Positions 1 to 9,008 are shown, numbered from the stretch's first letter. The stretch: 47,130 nucleotides of DNA from a bacterium (GCA_013823945.1 PNMZ01000010.1:1-47130), one strand, 5' to 3'. The notes: generated by a model from the letters alone, not told the origin. Made by a program: numbers and translations.

Positions 1-84
1 TTCTTTGCCAGATTCATCCCCATCGCCCGGCGCGAAGCCCAAATCCCAAACCCCACCCACAAGATCAAACAAACCGATGCCTGA
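1..84 (+). CDS. 3' end of an upstream gene (partial, unidentified)
   Basis: Frame 1 is open from the window edge to a TGA at 82-84. It gives a 27-residue basic C-terminus starting FFARFIPIARREAQ. Nothing here identifies the family. It lies 56 bp before the PfkB gene on the same strand, so it could be the preceding gene of that operon. A 27-codon open stretch in C-rich DNA can occur by chance, so the call is tentative. Confidence 0.3.
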   Translation, partial: FFARFIPIARREAQIPNPTHKIKQTDA

Positions 85-140
85 GCCCAAAGCATTCTGC
101 CCTTCAATCTACCCCGCCCGCCGGATAAACTCCCCCCAAA

Positions 141-1064
141 GTGATCACCGTCTACGGAACCCTCTGCCTCGACCGACTCCACCAGGTCCCCAAGCTTCCC
201 CGACCCGGTGGATATGTCGAAATCGCACAAACGGAATTCACTCTCGGCGGTGAAGCATTCAACACCTACTTCTCCCTTCGAAACTGGAACCACCCCACAA
301 AGTTCATCCCAAACAGCATCGGTACATCTCCTGAAGCCACAACCATCAACACCCTCCTCCACCAACTCAATTTCTCTCTCCCCCTCAATTTTGCTCCCAA
401 TCAAACCACCCCCGTTTGCGACATTTATGTAACCCCTGATGGCGAACGAACAATGTTCGGCATCGGATTCGCCACCCTCGGTGAATTCTCCAATCCCAAA
501 GACATCGAACTCATCTCTGGCGACTGGTTCACCGCCGATCCGAATCTAGGTGCCTCAAGTCTGCGATTCGGCGAGGCCGCTGCTCAGCGCGGACTCAGGC
601 GCTATTTCATGGACTTTCCCCTTTATGGTCAATCCAAGCCCAACTACCTTCCAACCGATATCTGGCAATCCTCAACCGATCAATTCGGAACAAAGGGCGA
701 CCTTCAAGCCAACCTCACCCTCATCGAAGAAGCCCATCAGCAAACCAACTGTTTTTGCATCCTCACCGATGGGAAAAATGGCTTTGTGGTCTGCGGTTCG
801 GAGCAACCTGCCACCCATTACCCACCCTTCCGCGCAGAAAATCAAATCGACTCAACCGGAGCGGGTGACTGCTTCCGCGCTGGAATGCTCCACCAACTTG
901 ACTCCGGAGCACCCATTCCCGAAGCCCTTGCTTTTGCCGCCGCCGCCGCATCCCTCGCCTGCCAAGGGCTTGGCGCAACCGCCAGTATCCCTACCGTCCA
1001 AGAAGTCCAACATCTTATCCAATCCCAACCGCAAACACTCCTGACCTACCGACAACTCGGTTAA
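141..1064 (+). CDS. PfkB-family carbohydrate kinase
   Basis: This is a ribokinase-like sugar or nucleoside kinase of 307 residues, a usual length for the family. The C-terminal PfkB signature DSTGAGDCFRAG is intact and contains the anion-hole GAGD motif and the catalytic Asp. The N-terminus (ITVYGTLCLDRLHQVP, then a GGEAFNT segment) matches the substrate-binding start of the family. The start is GTG at 141. The substrate cannot be read from the sequence. The gene ends directly before the MntR-like frame (stop at 1062-1064, same frame), so the two are probably cotranscribed. Confidence 0.85.
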   Translation: MITVYGTLCLDRLHQVPKLPRPGGYVEIAQTEFTLGGEAFNTYFSLRNWNHPTKFIPNSIGTSPEATTINTLLHQLNFSLPLNFAPNQTTPVCDIYVTPDGERTMFGIGFATLGEFSNPKDIELISGDWFTADPNLGASSLRFGEAAAQRGLRRYFMDFPLYGQSKPNYLPTDIWQSSTDQFGTKGDLQANLTLIEEAHQQTNCFCILTDGKNGFVVCGSEQPATHYPPFRAENQIDSTGAGDCFRAGMLHQLDSGAPIPEALAFAAAAASLACQGLGATASIPTVQEVQHLIQSQPQTLLTYRQLG

Positions 1065-1073
1065 AATAACCCC

Positions 1074-1490
1074 ATCGCTGACCCAAAACGATTCCACCGC
1101 ACTCGCCAAGATCACAGCCGGGAAATTGCGGAAGACTATTGCGAACTCATCGCCCATCTCATCGAAACCGAGGGAGAAGCCCGCACAACCGATCTTGCTG
1201 ACCGTCTCGGCGTCAGCAAAGTCAACGTCAGCAAAACAATCCAAAAACTCGCCAAAGAAGGCCTCGTTACTTCCGAACCGTACCGAAGTATTTTCCTCAC
1301 CCCCGAAGGTCAAAAAATCGCCGCCGAATCCCAAGCCCGGCACCAAACCGTCGTCGAGTTTCTCAAAGCACTTGGTATCTCAGATCAAACCGCAGAAATT
1401 GACGCCGAAGGAATTGAACACCACGTCAGCACCGAAACCCTGGCCGCAATGGCGAATTTCATCCACAAGCCAAAGAACGAGACCCCATAG
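1074..1490 (+). CDS. mntR: MntR/DtxR-family metal-dependent regulator, non-canonical start
   Basis: The protein (about 138 residues) has a winged-helix N-terminal half (DLADRLGVSKVNVSKTIQKL) and a metal-binding dimerisation half with RHQTVVEFLKALGI and DAEGIEHHVS. This order and these motifs match Escherichia coli MntR closely, including the Asp, Glu and His ligands of the EGxEHHxS segment. MntR represses Mn(II) uptake genes when Mn is bound. The homology extends upstream to RTRQDHSREIAEDYCELI. Between the previous stop (1062-1064) and this region the frame has no ATG, GTG or TTG. The best start by position is ATC at 1074 (giving an ADPKRFH N-terminus), with ATT at 1125 as the only other near-cognate. 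The 3' end overlaps convergent dapF by about 32 bp. The gene identity is secure; the start is not. Confidence 0.8.
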   Translation: MADPKRFHRTRQDHSREIAEDYCELIAHLIETEGEARTTDLADRLGVSKVNVSKTIQKLAKEGLVTSEPYRSIFLTPEGQKIAAESQARHQTVVEFLKALGISDQTAEIDAEGIEHHVSTETLAAMANFIHKPKNETP

Positions 1491-2316
1491 CTTTCTCGCT
1501 CACCAAAGCGGATCCGGTGAACATCTCTTCCGGATCACACTCCACACTAATCGGCTGATCCCAGCCATCCATTTCGATCTCCAAAATTCCCCCCTTACTG
1601 ATCAAATTCACCTTCCCCGATAACCCCATTTTCCGGAACCAAACACTCGCACTCGCGGTCGCCCCAGTTCCACAACCCAACGTTTCCCCAACTCCTCGCT
1701 CCCATATTCGCATTCGCAATTCACGTTCACCAATTGGCTGAATCCACATCACACTGACTCGCTCCGGAAAAACCGGATCCTTCTCAATCGCCGATCCCAG
1801 GCGCAAAAACTCTTCATCATCCGGCAATTCATCAGTAAATGTCACAAAGTGCGCACTTCCCGTCGTCAGTGCGGTTCCAACAACGCCTTGCACCGAAACG
1901 TCCAGCATTTCTCCATCAAACTGCGTCGGGATCTCTCCTGGATCATAACTCGCCGGAGGCATCACCGCTCGAACTCGACCAGCGGGATCTACAATCATAT
2001 CCACCACCTTTCCAAGCTGAAAAATAGAAAATTCCCGGCCCGTCCAACCTTGACGGAACGCATACCAAGCCGCGCATCTTAACCCATTGCCACAAAAATC
2101 CTCGGTTCCATCCGGATTAAAGAACCGCAAATGAATCTCTTCACCCTCTCGCCAAATCACACACAACCCATCCGACCCCACCGAGTAGCGACGCTCACAA
2201 ACCTCCAGGGCAAGCTGCTCCCAGTTACATTCCCCGACCACCGCTCGGTCAACCAAGACAAAGTCGTTCCCTACCGTTTCCAGCTTCGTAAATGGAACCT
2301 CGCACAACCGGCTCAC
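1459..2316 (-). CDS. dapF: Diaminopimelate epimerase
   Basis: DapF interconverts LL- and meso-diaminopimelate for lysine and peptidoglycan synthesis in the cytoplasm. Both catalytic cysteines are present, in FCGNGLRC and GCGTGATAS, and the N-terminal FTKLETVGNDFV block is typical. The frame is open further upstream, but the family normally begins just before the FTK block. I chose GTG at 2316, because it overlaps the TGA of the upstream gene as GTGA. This gives 285 residues, the normal family length; TTG at 2307 is the alternative. The overlap indicates translational coupling to the 685-residue unknown gene. Confidence 0.93.
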   Translation of the reverse strand: MSRLCEVPFTKLETVGNDFVLVDRAVVGECNWEQLALEVCERRYSVGSDGLCVIWREGEEIHLRFFNPDGTEDFCGNGLRCAAWYAFRQGWTGREFSIFQLGKVVDMIVDPAGRVRAVMPPASYDPGEIPTQFDGEMLDVSVQGVVGTALTTGSAHFVTFTDELPDDEEFLRLGSAIEKDPVFPERVSVMWIQPIGERELRMRIWERGVGETLGCGTGATASASVWFRKMGLSGKVNLISKGGILEIEMDGWDQPISVECDPEEMFTGSALVSEKAMGSRSLACG

Positions 2317-4370
2317 GAAGCCCCAACCTCCGACCGCACAACCAACGGCTCCAAACGGCATTCCGTTTTCATCATTGTCGAACGGAACCAAGTCCCATCC
2401 GGACAAACCAAAGGGAACCACCAAGCGCTTGGCCGATACCCCGCTTTTGCCAACCCTTCCCCACTCACAACCGCCTCACGAATCAACTTCACCCGCATCA
2501 ATTCCGCTTCCAACGCAATATTAAACCGCTTCTCCCGAATACGCCGGACAGCCGGACTATCAACGAGATTCCTCTGCTCCTCCTCCAGTTTCCGGAACTC
2601 ACTTTTCAATATCCAAATTCGCTCATCAACTACTGCGATTTTTGTCCCAAACTCTTCTCGCGTTTTCCGTTCGTCTTCTCCGGCGTCTTTCTCAAACAAG
2701 AACTCCCGCCAATGCCGCCCTTTCGCATGTTCCAATTCGTTTCGCTCCGCCTTCGCCAATTTCAGCTGATTCAGCACTCCGCGCTTCCGATACTTCACTT
2801 CCCCGATCTGATTCCCGAGTCGACTAAAATCACCCGCAATAGCCTGATACTCCCCAGCAAGGCGTTCCCATTGACCACCCAACTTACTCTGCAAGTACCC
2901 AAGCAAAGCCAATGGTCGCCGAACATCGCCCAAGTCACGCAAAACTTGCTTCTGTCCGTCAACAACTTCTCGCCACCGTAACGCAAACGTCGGCGCGCTC
3001 ACTTCATTTGTTCCAAAAGGACGACGCATATCCTCCGGCAACTGCAACCAAGCACAACAGTCATCCATCGCATCCCAAGGGTTGAGCTTGACCCGTAAAA
3101 TCGGATGCCATCCCAAATCATGCCCCGCCTCCGCAAGCAATCTCGCCATCTTTTCCGATCGCCAAACATAGCCGCTCGCCCCCTCATGAAACACAAAAAC
3201 AAACTCGGTACCCAACATCAAAATCAGGCTCACCGCTTTACCAACCAACACACAATCAGATCCAAACTTCGCCTCAATCACGTCTGCAAGTTGCTCGACC
3301 GTCTCAATCGGCTTCTTAAAGCTAAATCCAACCGGAATGTCCGTCATCACTACCCCACCTCGGTTTCCTAGCCTGAGAGTTCCGCGACCCACTCCCGGAA
3401 TGACCAAGTCAAATGGCAATGCACAACTGCCAAACCGATCCAGAGTATAAATCTCACTTCCCCGAACAGAATCATCGTAAGCTTCTCGGGCAAATTCCCG
3501 GGTCACCGGATTAAGAAACAAGTCAACTATCTCAAATCTTTGTAACCCCGCCGTTTCCCGAGTGAACTTCAAAAGTCGGCTCGTCCGGGTCGTCTCGAGT
3601 TCAACTCCTCCGCCCGCAACCACATCATAGAATTTGGGCAATAACCCCTCATAAAAACACGCCAAACTATCATCACACGCCTGATCCCTCGCCTCGCAAA
3701 CCATTGCCAGGAGCCGATCGCGCATCACCATCGACTCTCGATGATGATCCCCCGAAATCAAACTCAAACTCTCATCTAAAGCCCAACTAAACGTATCGTA
3801 AATATGTGGGAACAATCGGCTCAAGCCCTTTTCTGCCGTGATTTTTGATTCTGCACTCAACGAAACAACCCCTTTCCACCCGTAAGCTTCGGTGACCGAG
3901 TCCAGCATCTGCGGTCGAACATGCTCAATCAACCCCACTTTCGCCCCTGCCCCCGTCAACTTCTCCTTACTGACAACGGTTTCGCTCCCAAAAATATGGC
4001 TAAATTCCCCGGCCGCACTCCACAAATCTTTGGTCGTCGTATCGTTATGCGGCAAAGCCGCAAATCCGCCCGCTCCTTTCATCTGAAACTTGGCAAAATA
4101 ATCCGTGTCGTGAACCCCTGCCACAAACTTGCGATCATTACCCAAGCAAGAAAACGCTCTGAAAACCCCCGCTTTCATCGGCTCATCCCAAAAAACCGTC
4201 TGCCCCAAAGCCAATAGAGGAACACCCGGAGCTAACTCATCAAGCTCCGAAACCACCGATCGAAATACCGGACAGTCACTGTTCATCCGCGTTTCCCACC
4301 ATTGTAATGCAACTTCAACAACATCCGCGCCATCCGTTCCTACGCAAAACTTTTCCAAAAACAACCGCAA
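2313..4370 (-). CDS. Large uncharacterised protein with C-terminal coiled coil
   Basis: I do not recognise this 685-residue protein. No signal peptide or membrane segment is visible. Residues 1 to about 480 look globular, with many Trp and Cys residues. From about 495 to 625 the sequence becomes highly charged and heptad-like (for example LNQLKLAKAERNELEHAKG and IWILKSEFRKLEEEQRN), a probable coiled coil. A short globular tail follows (SAWWFPLVCPDGTWF). The gene is translationally coupled to dapF (GTGA overlap) and divergent from the MerR-like gene. Codon use matches its neighbours, so there is no sign of recent transfer. A lineage-specific structural or scaffold role is possible but not shown. 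Confidence 0.75.
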   Translation of the reverse strand: MRLFLEKFCVGTDGADVVEVALQWWETRMNSDCPVFRSVVSELDELAPGVPLLALGQTVFWDEPMKAGVFRAFSCLGNDRKFVAGVHDTDYFAKFQMKGAGGFAALPHNDTTTKDLWSAAGEFSHIFGSETVVSKEKLTGAGAKVGLIEHVRPQMLDSVTEAYGWKGVVSLSAESKITAEKGLSRLFPHIYDTFSWALDESLSLISGDHHRESMVMRDRLLAMVCEARDQACDDSLACFYEGLLPKFYDVVAGGGVELETTRTSRLLKFTRETAGLQRFEIVDLFLNPVTREFAREAYDDSVRGSEIYTLDRFGSCALPFDLVIPGVGRGTLRLGNRGGVVMTDIPVGFSFKKPIETVEQLADVIEAKFGSDCVLVGKAVSLILMLGTEFVFVFHEGASGYVWRSEKMARLLAEAGHDLGWHPILRVKLNPWDAMDDCCAWLQLPEDMRRPFGTNEVSAPTFALRWREVVDGQKQVLRDLGDVRRPLALLGYLQSKLGGQWERLAGEYQAIAGDFSRLGNQIGEVKYRKRGVLNQLKLAKAERNELEHAKGRHWREFLFEKDAGEDERKTREEFGTKIAVVDERIWILKSEFRKLEEEQRNLVDSPAVRRIREKRFNIALEAELMRVKLIREAVVSGEGLAKAGYRPSAWWFPLVCPDGTWFRSTMMKTECRLEPLVVRSEVGAS

Positions 4371-4454
4371 GACCCTGGTTTTTTTGCTAGCCCCTGCCGA
4401 ATATCATTCTCGGGTTAACCCCCAAAACCAATACATAGAGGCAAACCAAGCGGA

Positions 4455-4727
4455 ATGAGCCAGCGGAAAAGCAAAGCGGATAAAGGAGTGAGCATCAGCC
4501 TCGCCAGTCAAATCACTGGCGTCGAAGTCCACACCCTCCGCTACTGGGAAAAAGAATTCGAAGGATTTCTCAATCCGATCCGAACCGCTGGTGGACAACG
4601 CCGGTACCGAGCCGAAGATATCCAAACCGTGCTCCTGCTCCATAAACTTCTCCGGGAAGAAATGTTTAGCATCGCTGGAGCCCGCCGACACCTCGCCCGC
4701 CAATCCAACTTCCGCGAAGCTGCCTGA
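4455..4727 (+). CDS. Minimal MerR-type DNA-binding protein
   Basis: This 90-residue protein is little more than a MerR winged helix. ISLASQITGVEVHTLRYWEKE is the HTH, and GGQRRYRAEDIQ is the wing region with its Arg-rich contact segment. The family's long dimerisation helix and effector domain are missing: the protein stops soon after LHKLLREEMFSIAGARRHLA. This resembles the short HspR or RacA-like MerR group more than the metal or drug sensors. It is transcribed divergently from the 685-residue gene with 84 bp between the starts, so it may regulate that promoter. It is tail-to-tail with thyX, 2 bp apart. Confidence 0.85.
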   Translation: MSQRKSKADKGVSISLASQITGVEVHTLRYWEKEFEGFLNPIRTAGGQRRYRAEDIQTVLLLHKLLREEMFSIAGARRHLARQSNFREAA

Positions 4728-4729
4728 AC

Positions 4730-5611
4730 CTAACTCGGCGTAACCGCAACGTCCGGCAAGAGTTCATCATCCGACGGCATCTGAATCGATCGTAGCTTTT
4801 CTAGCTTTGATTCAAAAATCGCCAAACTACGACCCTCCAAAGGATTCGCTTTTCCATCCATGATCGCGGCCATCGCCACACATTCCTGCCGCGACAACCG
4901 AACCGAGTTGAGAATGTGTTCCTCAAAAGCATCATAAGCAATCGGCGCAACCGCCTTTGCGCATCTTGCCATCGCTTCTGCATAAACCCGAATCTCATAC
5001 TGCGCATGGCTGTCCATCCGCAAATGCAAAAACCGGAACAGATTGTGGAGGTCAATCTGCCAATACCACTCCGTGTAAAGCGACAGCGGCAAATTGGATC
5101 TCGCAATCTCCCGCGCTAATCCCCCTTCGACCATCCCCGTGTAATGGTCATAAATCAACTTCTGATCCGCTTCCATCTCTGCGATCATGTCCCCGGCATG
5201 AGCGACAACTTCTTCACTTCTCGCCTGCTTATTGTCCTCACTTTGTCCCCGCATCTGCGCCGCCTCGGGAACATAAAACTCATCTTTCATGATCGAATAA
5301 CGACCACTGATCTCATTTAAGCGCGCCGTGCGGTGGCGAACCCATTGCCGGGCCACAAAAATCGGCATCTTGGTATGAAATGTCAAAATCACTTGCTCGA
5401 ACGGACTCGTGTGCTCGTTCCGCATCAAATAATTGATTAACCCCTTGTCTTGCCGAAAACTCTTCGTGCCCGAACCATAGCTCACGCGCGCTGATTGCAC
5501 AATCCGTTCATCACTCCCCATATAGTCAACAAGCCGGACAAACCCCTTGTCCAAAACCCGAAGCTCTTGATCCAAAAGCTGCTCCGCTGACTCTACAATC
5601 ACCCGCGCCAT
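4730..5611 (-). CDS. thyX: Flavin-dependent thymidylate synthase ThyX
   Basis: ThyX methylates dUMP to dTMP using methylenetetrahydrofolate, FAD and NADPH. The ThyX signature RHR-x7-S is present as RHRTARLNEIS, followed by GRYS, and the C-terminal QEC segment of the dUMP/FAD site also fits. The length of 293 residues is slightly above the usual 220-270; the extra residues are in the N-terminus and an acidic loop around EDNKQARSEEVVAH. No thyA is seen in the window. The ATG at 5611 is the only sensible start. Confidence 0.95.
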   Translation of the reverse strand: MARVIVESAEQLLDQELRVLDKGFVRLVDYMGSDERIVQSARVSYGSGTKSFRQDKGLINYLMRNEHTSPFEQVILTFHTKMPIFVARQWVRHRTARLNEISGRYSIMKDEFYVPEAAQMRGQSEDNKQARSEEVVAHAGDMIAEMEADQKLIYDHYTGMVEGGLAREIARSNLPLSLYTEWYWQIDLHNLFRFLHLRMDSHAQYEIRVYAEAMARCAKAVAPIAYDAFEEHILNSVRLSRQECVAMAAIMDGKANPLEGRSLAIFESKLEKLRSIQMPSDDELLPDVAVTPS

Positions 5612-5730
5612 TTCGCCTCAAAGATTAACTCAAAATCCACAAATCCCGAGACGAACTTTCCCCAAATTGCCCGATTACGCGCAAGCCTAAATCAAGCCCT
5701 AAAATCCACCGATAACACTACCGGGAAACA

Positions 5731-6186
5731 ATGAACAACGGCTTCAAATATGGCCTGATCGTCTTCGCCGTCCTCATGTTCGCATGTTGCGGCGGATTCA
5801 TGTACCTCCTCAGTCCTGTTTCCGCAGTTGTCTCAAAACGAGAAACCGAAGCCAAAAATTTCGGCGACGCCTACACTAAGCAGATTCTCCGCGACTACAG
5901 TGCCAAAACTCTCACGACACTCAGCACCAAAGAGTACAAGACCGCCTTCACACTAGACCAATTTCAGAAAACCCTCGACGGAAACAGCAAAGCCCTCGGT
6001 GAATTTCAATCAGGGAAGGGCCGAGCCTCCATCAGCAACGCCGAACGAAAAGGCAAAGACCCCATCATCCGCGCCAAATACGAAAATCGGGCAACATTCC
6101 AAAAAGGAAAAGCCCGTGTCCGAATCGACCTTATTCTCAAACAGAATATCTGGCAAATCGAAATGTTTAGTATCGAACCAGCCTAA
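5731..6186 (+). CDS. Small membrane-anchored protein of unknown function
   Basis: This protein has 151 residues. Residues 7-30 form one hydrophobic segment (YGLIVFAVLMFACCGGFMYLL), an N-terminal anchor with the rest probably outside. The extracytoplasmic part is basic with an alpha-plus-beta pattern and ends in a WQIEMFSIEP strand. This resembles NTF2-like or DUF4878-like exported domains, as in the pair at 9271-10154, but the similarity is only in architecture. The ATG at 5731 begins 120 bp from the divergent thyX start. The 3' end overlaps the convergent amidotransferase gene by 4 bp. Confidence 0.7.
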   Translation: MNNGFKYGLIVFAVLMFACCGGFMYLLSPVSAVVSKRETEAKNFGDAYTKQILRDYSAKTLTTLSTKEYKTAFTLDQFQKTLDGNSKALGEFQSGKGRASISNAERKGKDPIIRAKYENRATFQKGKARVRIDLILKQNIWQIEMFSIEPA

Positions 6187-6779
6187 ATCGGTCGGCACAT
6201 CCCCACAAAATTCTCCACAATCCGCAGGCCATTCTCGGTCAAGATCGACTCTGGATGAAACTGAACACCTTCAATCGGCAGTTCGATGTGCCGAATTCCC
6301 TGAACTTCACCATCATCCAAACTTCGCGCAGACACTTCAAAAACATCCGGCAATTTTCCCTCATCCACCACCAATGAGTGATAGCGAACCGCCGAAAATG
6401 GTGTCGGCATCCCAACGAAGACTCCGCGACCATCATGCTCCACTTGACTCGCCTTGCCGTGCATGATTGTCTTCGCTCGCCGAACATAGCCCCCACTCAA
6501 GTCCCCCAGTGTCTGGTGCCCCAAACAAACGCCAAAAACGGGAGCTCCTCGTTTCGCATAATGCCCCGCCAAAGCCGCATCGCTCACCAATCGGCAAACC
6601 CCGGATTCCTTCGGAGAACACGGCCCCGGGCTCAACAAAATCCCTGCCGGATTGAAATCGTCAATCTCGCCCAAACTTACTTCGTTATTTCGCTTCACTA
6701 ACACCTCCGCCCCCAATATCCCAAGGTACTGCACCAAGTTATATGTGAAACTGTCAAAGTTGTCGATCACCAAAATCAC
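6183..6779 (-). CDS. Anthranilate/aminodeoxychorismate synthase, glutamine amidotransferase subunit
   Basis: This is a 198-residue class I glutamine amidotransferase of the TrpG/PabA type. The triad is complete: Cys in GVCLGHQTLG, and His and Glu in VQFHPESI. The oxyanion region LSPGPCSPKESG and the N-terminal DNFDSFTYNLVQYLG are diagnostic. It supplies ammonia from glutamine to a chorismate-utilising partner for tryptophan or folate synthesis. No TrpE or PabB lies nearby, so trpG and pabA cannot be told apart; one subunit may serve both. Confidence 0.92.
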   Translation of the reverse strand: MILVIDNFDSFTYNLVQYLGILGAEVLVKRNNEVSLGEIDDFNPAGILLSPGPCSPKESGVCRLVSDAALAGHYAKRGAPVFGVCLGHQTLGDLSGGYVRRAKTIMHGKASQVEHDGRGVFVGMPTPFSAVRYHSLVVDEGKLPDVFEVSARSLDDGEVQGIRHIELPIEGVQFHPESILTENGLRIVENFVGMCRPI

Positions 6780-6869
6780 TCTATGAGTCTATCCGAACAA
6801 AATTTGCCCGCAAGTCCTTCACCCCTAAACCCCTCTTAACAATTTGGATTCAGACTTTTCCACAAGGCT

Positions 6870-6962
6870 ATGGCAAATCGATTTCGACTCCTCGATCTCA
6901 TCATGATCACGACCCTGATCGCCTGCCTGACCGCTATCGCTTATCCCTTTATCGCTCGCTAA
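6870..6962 (+). CDS. Type IV pilin-like microprotein (30 aa)
   Basis: The frame ATG 6870 to TAA 6960 encodes 30 residues: a basic MANRFR start followed by LLDLIMITTLIACLTAIAYP. The order of residues resembles the N-terminal helix of type IV pilins and pseudopilins (FTLIELLVVIAIIAILAAIA-FP), without the Gly before the Phe and without any globular domain. An AAGG ribosome-binding site lies 3-6 bases before the ATG. It could be a real single-helix membrane peptide or the stump of a lost pseudopilin gene. It stands just upstream of the structured RNA candidate and may share its transcript. Confidence 0.45.
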   Translation: MANRFRLLDLIMITTLIACLTAIAYPFIAR

Positions 6963-7030
6963 AGTCCTATTTGCTCCAAAAGAGTCCCAAATCGCCTTCT
7001 TTTCTTAACAATTCTGCCGAAGAATGTAAG

Positions 7031-7167
7031 TGTCGCGGCGTGCGGTTGACCTTGGAGGAACGATTACGAGGGCATCCAAAAGAAGTGGGCATCAGAATTC
7101 ACTCGCACGCATACGATCACGAAAAGCAGTTCGTACGCGGGGCTTCAGAAACCCCGCGATTTTTTTT
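7031..7167 (+). ncRNA. Unrecognised structured RNA ending in a terminator
   Basis: This gene-free stretch between the microprotein and the 3' end of typA folds into a compact series on the plus strand. The outer helix is GCGTGCG (7038-7044) with CGCACGC (7104-7110). Inside it, TTGGA (7052-7056) pairs with TCCAA (7075-7079). Then comes a hairpin ACGAA (7119-7123) with TTCGT (7130-7134), and last a strong intrinsic terminator. I found no hallmark of 6S, SRP, RNase P, tmRNA or a familiar riboswitch, and no plus-strand gene follows that it could control. The 5' end is not defined. It may be a small RNA or a structured 3' UTR of the microprotein. Confidence 0.5.
7136..7167 (+). terminator. Intrinsic terminator
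   Basis: CGCGGGG (7136-7142) and CCCCGCG (7152-7158) form a perfect 7-bp GC-rich stem with a 9-base loop. An 8-base T tract follows at 7160-7167. It ends the structured RNA and stands 20 bp before the convergent typA stop. Confidence 0.9.
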
Positions 7168-7187
7168 GCCCAAACCGACTTCTCAAC

Positions 7188-9008
7188 CTAATCAGGCGAC
7201 CGGCGTTCCGCCACTCGTCGCTCCGAGTGATCCAATAACTTCTTCCGGAACCGCAAATACTTCGGCGTGACTTCCAAAAGCTCATCATCGCGCAACCAAG
7301 CCAATGCCTGTTCCAAACTAAAATCGCGGTGAGTATCCAAAACAACCGTATTCTCCGAGTTCGCTGAGCGGATGTTGTTCGCTGCTTTCACCTTCGTCAC
7401 ATTAACCACCATATCATCCTCCCGAGCATTCGCCCCGATGATCATCCCGCCATAAACTTCCGTTCCTACCGGATAGAAGAATGTCCCACGCTCCTGGACA
7501 TCTTCATAAGCATATTTCGTGATCTTGCCCGGATCCTTGGAAATCAAACTTCCGTTCGTTCGGCTCTCAATCGAACCCTTGTACGGCTCATAGCCTACAA
7601 AAATGCTCGCCATAATCCCCGTCCCCCGGGTCATTGTCAAATAGACACTGCGCAGACCAATCAAGCCCCGCGTTGGAATCGTTGCCACGACGCGGCTGCG
7701 ACCGGTACCCAGAGGCTCCATGTTGGTGATCAAAGCCTTTCGTCGACTGAGTTCTTCCATCACATCACCCATCCCCTCGTCGTCAAACTCACAAGTCAAT
7801 TCCTCAACTGGCTCGTGGCGTTTTCCGTCAACTTCACGGAAAATAACCTCCGGTCGCGCAATCGCCATCTCAAAGCCCTCCCGTCGCATCGTCTCGATCA
7901 AGACCGATAGCTGCATTTCTCCCCGTGCTGCCGCCCGGACAACATCCGCCGGAGCACTCCGATCCAGTTTCAAACTCACCGAAACCTTCTCTTCCTTCTC
8001 CAATCGCTCCCGAATCTTGTGGATCGTCAAAAACTTCCCGCCATCCTTCCCCGCCAATGGAGAATTATTTGCATAGAAATTCATCGTCAACGTACTCGGT
8101 TCAACCTCAATTCGCGGCAGAACCTCTACATGCTGCGCATCACAAACCGTATCCCCAATCAAAACCTCATCGTAACCAGAAATCATGACGATTTCTCCTG
8201 GCTCGCCAACCTCAACTTCCTTAAGCTTCAATCCTTCGTAGATCCAAACTTTTGTCACATTGAAGTTCCCTCGCTTACCCCCTTCGCCAACAATCGTGCA
8301 ACGATCCCCAACTCGGCAACGACCCCTCAGCAATTTCCCGCCAAAAATCCGACCCAAATAATCGGAGTAGTCCAAGTTATTGATCTGGAGCTGCATCGGA
8401 CCCTCGTCCGTCACTTTCGGCTCAGGAATCTCCTTGACTATCGCCTCCAACAAAGCCTGCATGTCCTGCTCTTCGCCGTCCGGAGACGTCCGCGCAAATC
8501 CCCCTGCCCCACTCGTATAAAGCACCGGGAAGAACAAATCCTCTTCGTCCGCCCCCAAATCAATAAACAAGTCAATCGTCTTGTCGTAAGCTTCTTGTGG
8601 CCGCGCCCCTTCCCGGTCAATCTTGTTCACGCAGCAAACAACCTTCAGATTGTTTTCAAACGCTTTCTTGAGAACAAATCGAGTCTGCGGCATCGGACCT
8701 TCACAAGCATCAACAATCAAAAGGACGCCATCTACCATGGACAAAACCCGCTCAACTTCTCCACCAAAGTCCGCGTGGCCTGGCGTATCCACGATATTGA
8801 TTTTCACCCCGCCATAAATGCAACTCGCCACCTTACTCAGAATCGTAATCCCTCGCTCTCGCTCCAAATCGTTCGAGTCCATCACTCGATCACTTACTGA
8901 CTCGTTCACCCGGAACAAACCCGCTTGCTTAAAAATCGCATCGACCAATGTCGTCTTGCCATGATCAACGTGAGCGATGATCCCCAAATTGCGAACGTTT
9001 GCTGCCAT
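7188..9008 (-). CDS. typA: Ribosome-associated GTPase TypA/BipA
   Basis: TypA is a translational GTPase related to EF-G that acts in ribosome assembly and stress adaptation. The G motifs are intact: AHVDHGKTT (G1), RERGITI (G2), [10 protein letters not shown] (G3) and NKID (G4). The C-terminal half carries the EF-G-like domains and the TypA-specific segment with [13 protein letters not shown] and [14 protein letters not shown]. The length of 606 residues is standard. The ATG at 9008 leads directly into [16 protein letters not shown], the usual N-terminus. It appears to be a single-gene unit. Confidence 0.97.
   Translation of the reverse strand: MAANVRNLGIIAHVDHGKTTLVDAIFKQAGLFRVNESVSDRVMDSNDLERERGITILSKVASCIYGGVKINIVDTPGHADFGGEVERVLSMVDGVLLIVDACEGPMPQTRFVLKKAFENNLKVVCCVNKIDREGARPQEAYDKTIDLFIDLGADEEDLFFPVLYTSGAGGFARTSPDGEEQDMQALLEAIVKEIPEPKVTDEGPMQLQINNLDYSDYLGRIFGGKLLRGRCRVGDRCTIVGEGGKRGNFNVTKVWIYEGLKLKEVEVGEPGEIVMISGYDEVLIGDTVCDAQHVEVLPRIEVEPSTLTMNFYANNSPLAGKDGGKFLTIHKIRERLEKEEKVSVSLKLDRSAPADVVRAAARGEMQLSVLIETMRREGFEMAIARPEVIFREVDGKRHEPVEELTCEFDDEGMGDVMEELSRRKALITNMEPLGTGRSRVVATIPTRGLIGLRSVYLTMTRGTGIMASIFVGYEPYKGSIESRTNGSLISKDPGKITKYAYEDVQERGTFFYPVGTEVYGGMIIGANAREDDMVVNVTKVKAANNIRSANSENTVVLDTHRDFSLEQALAWLRDDELLEVTPKYLRFRKKLLDHSERRVAERRSPD

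Noticed and set aside
7031..7167. 6S RNA, SRP RNA or RNase P RNA
   Set aside because: None of the hallmark sequences (GGAAGGAAGCAG of SRP, GAGGAAAGUCC of RNase P, long single bulge of 6S) is present.
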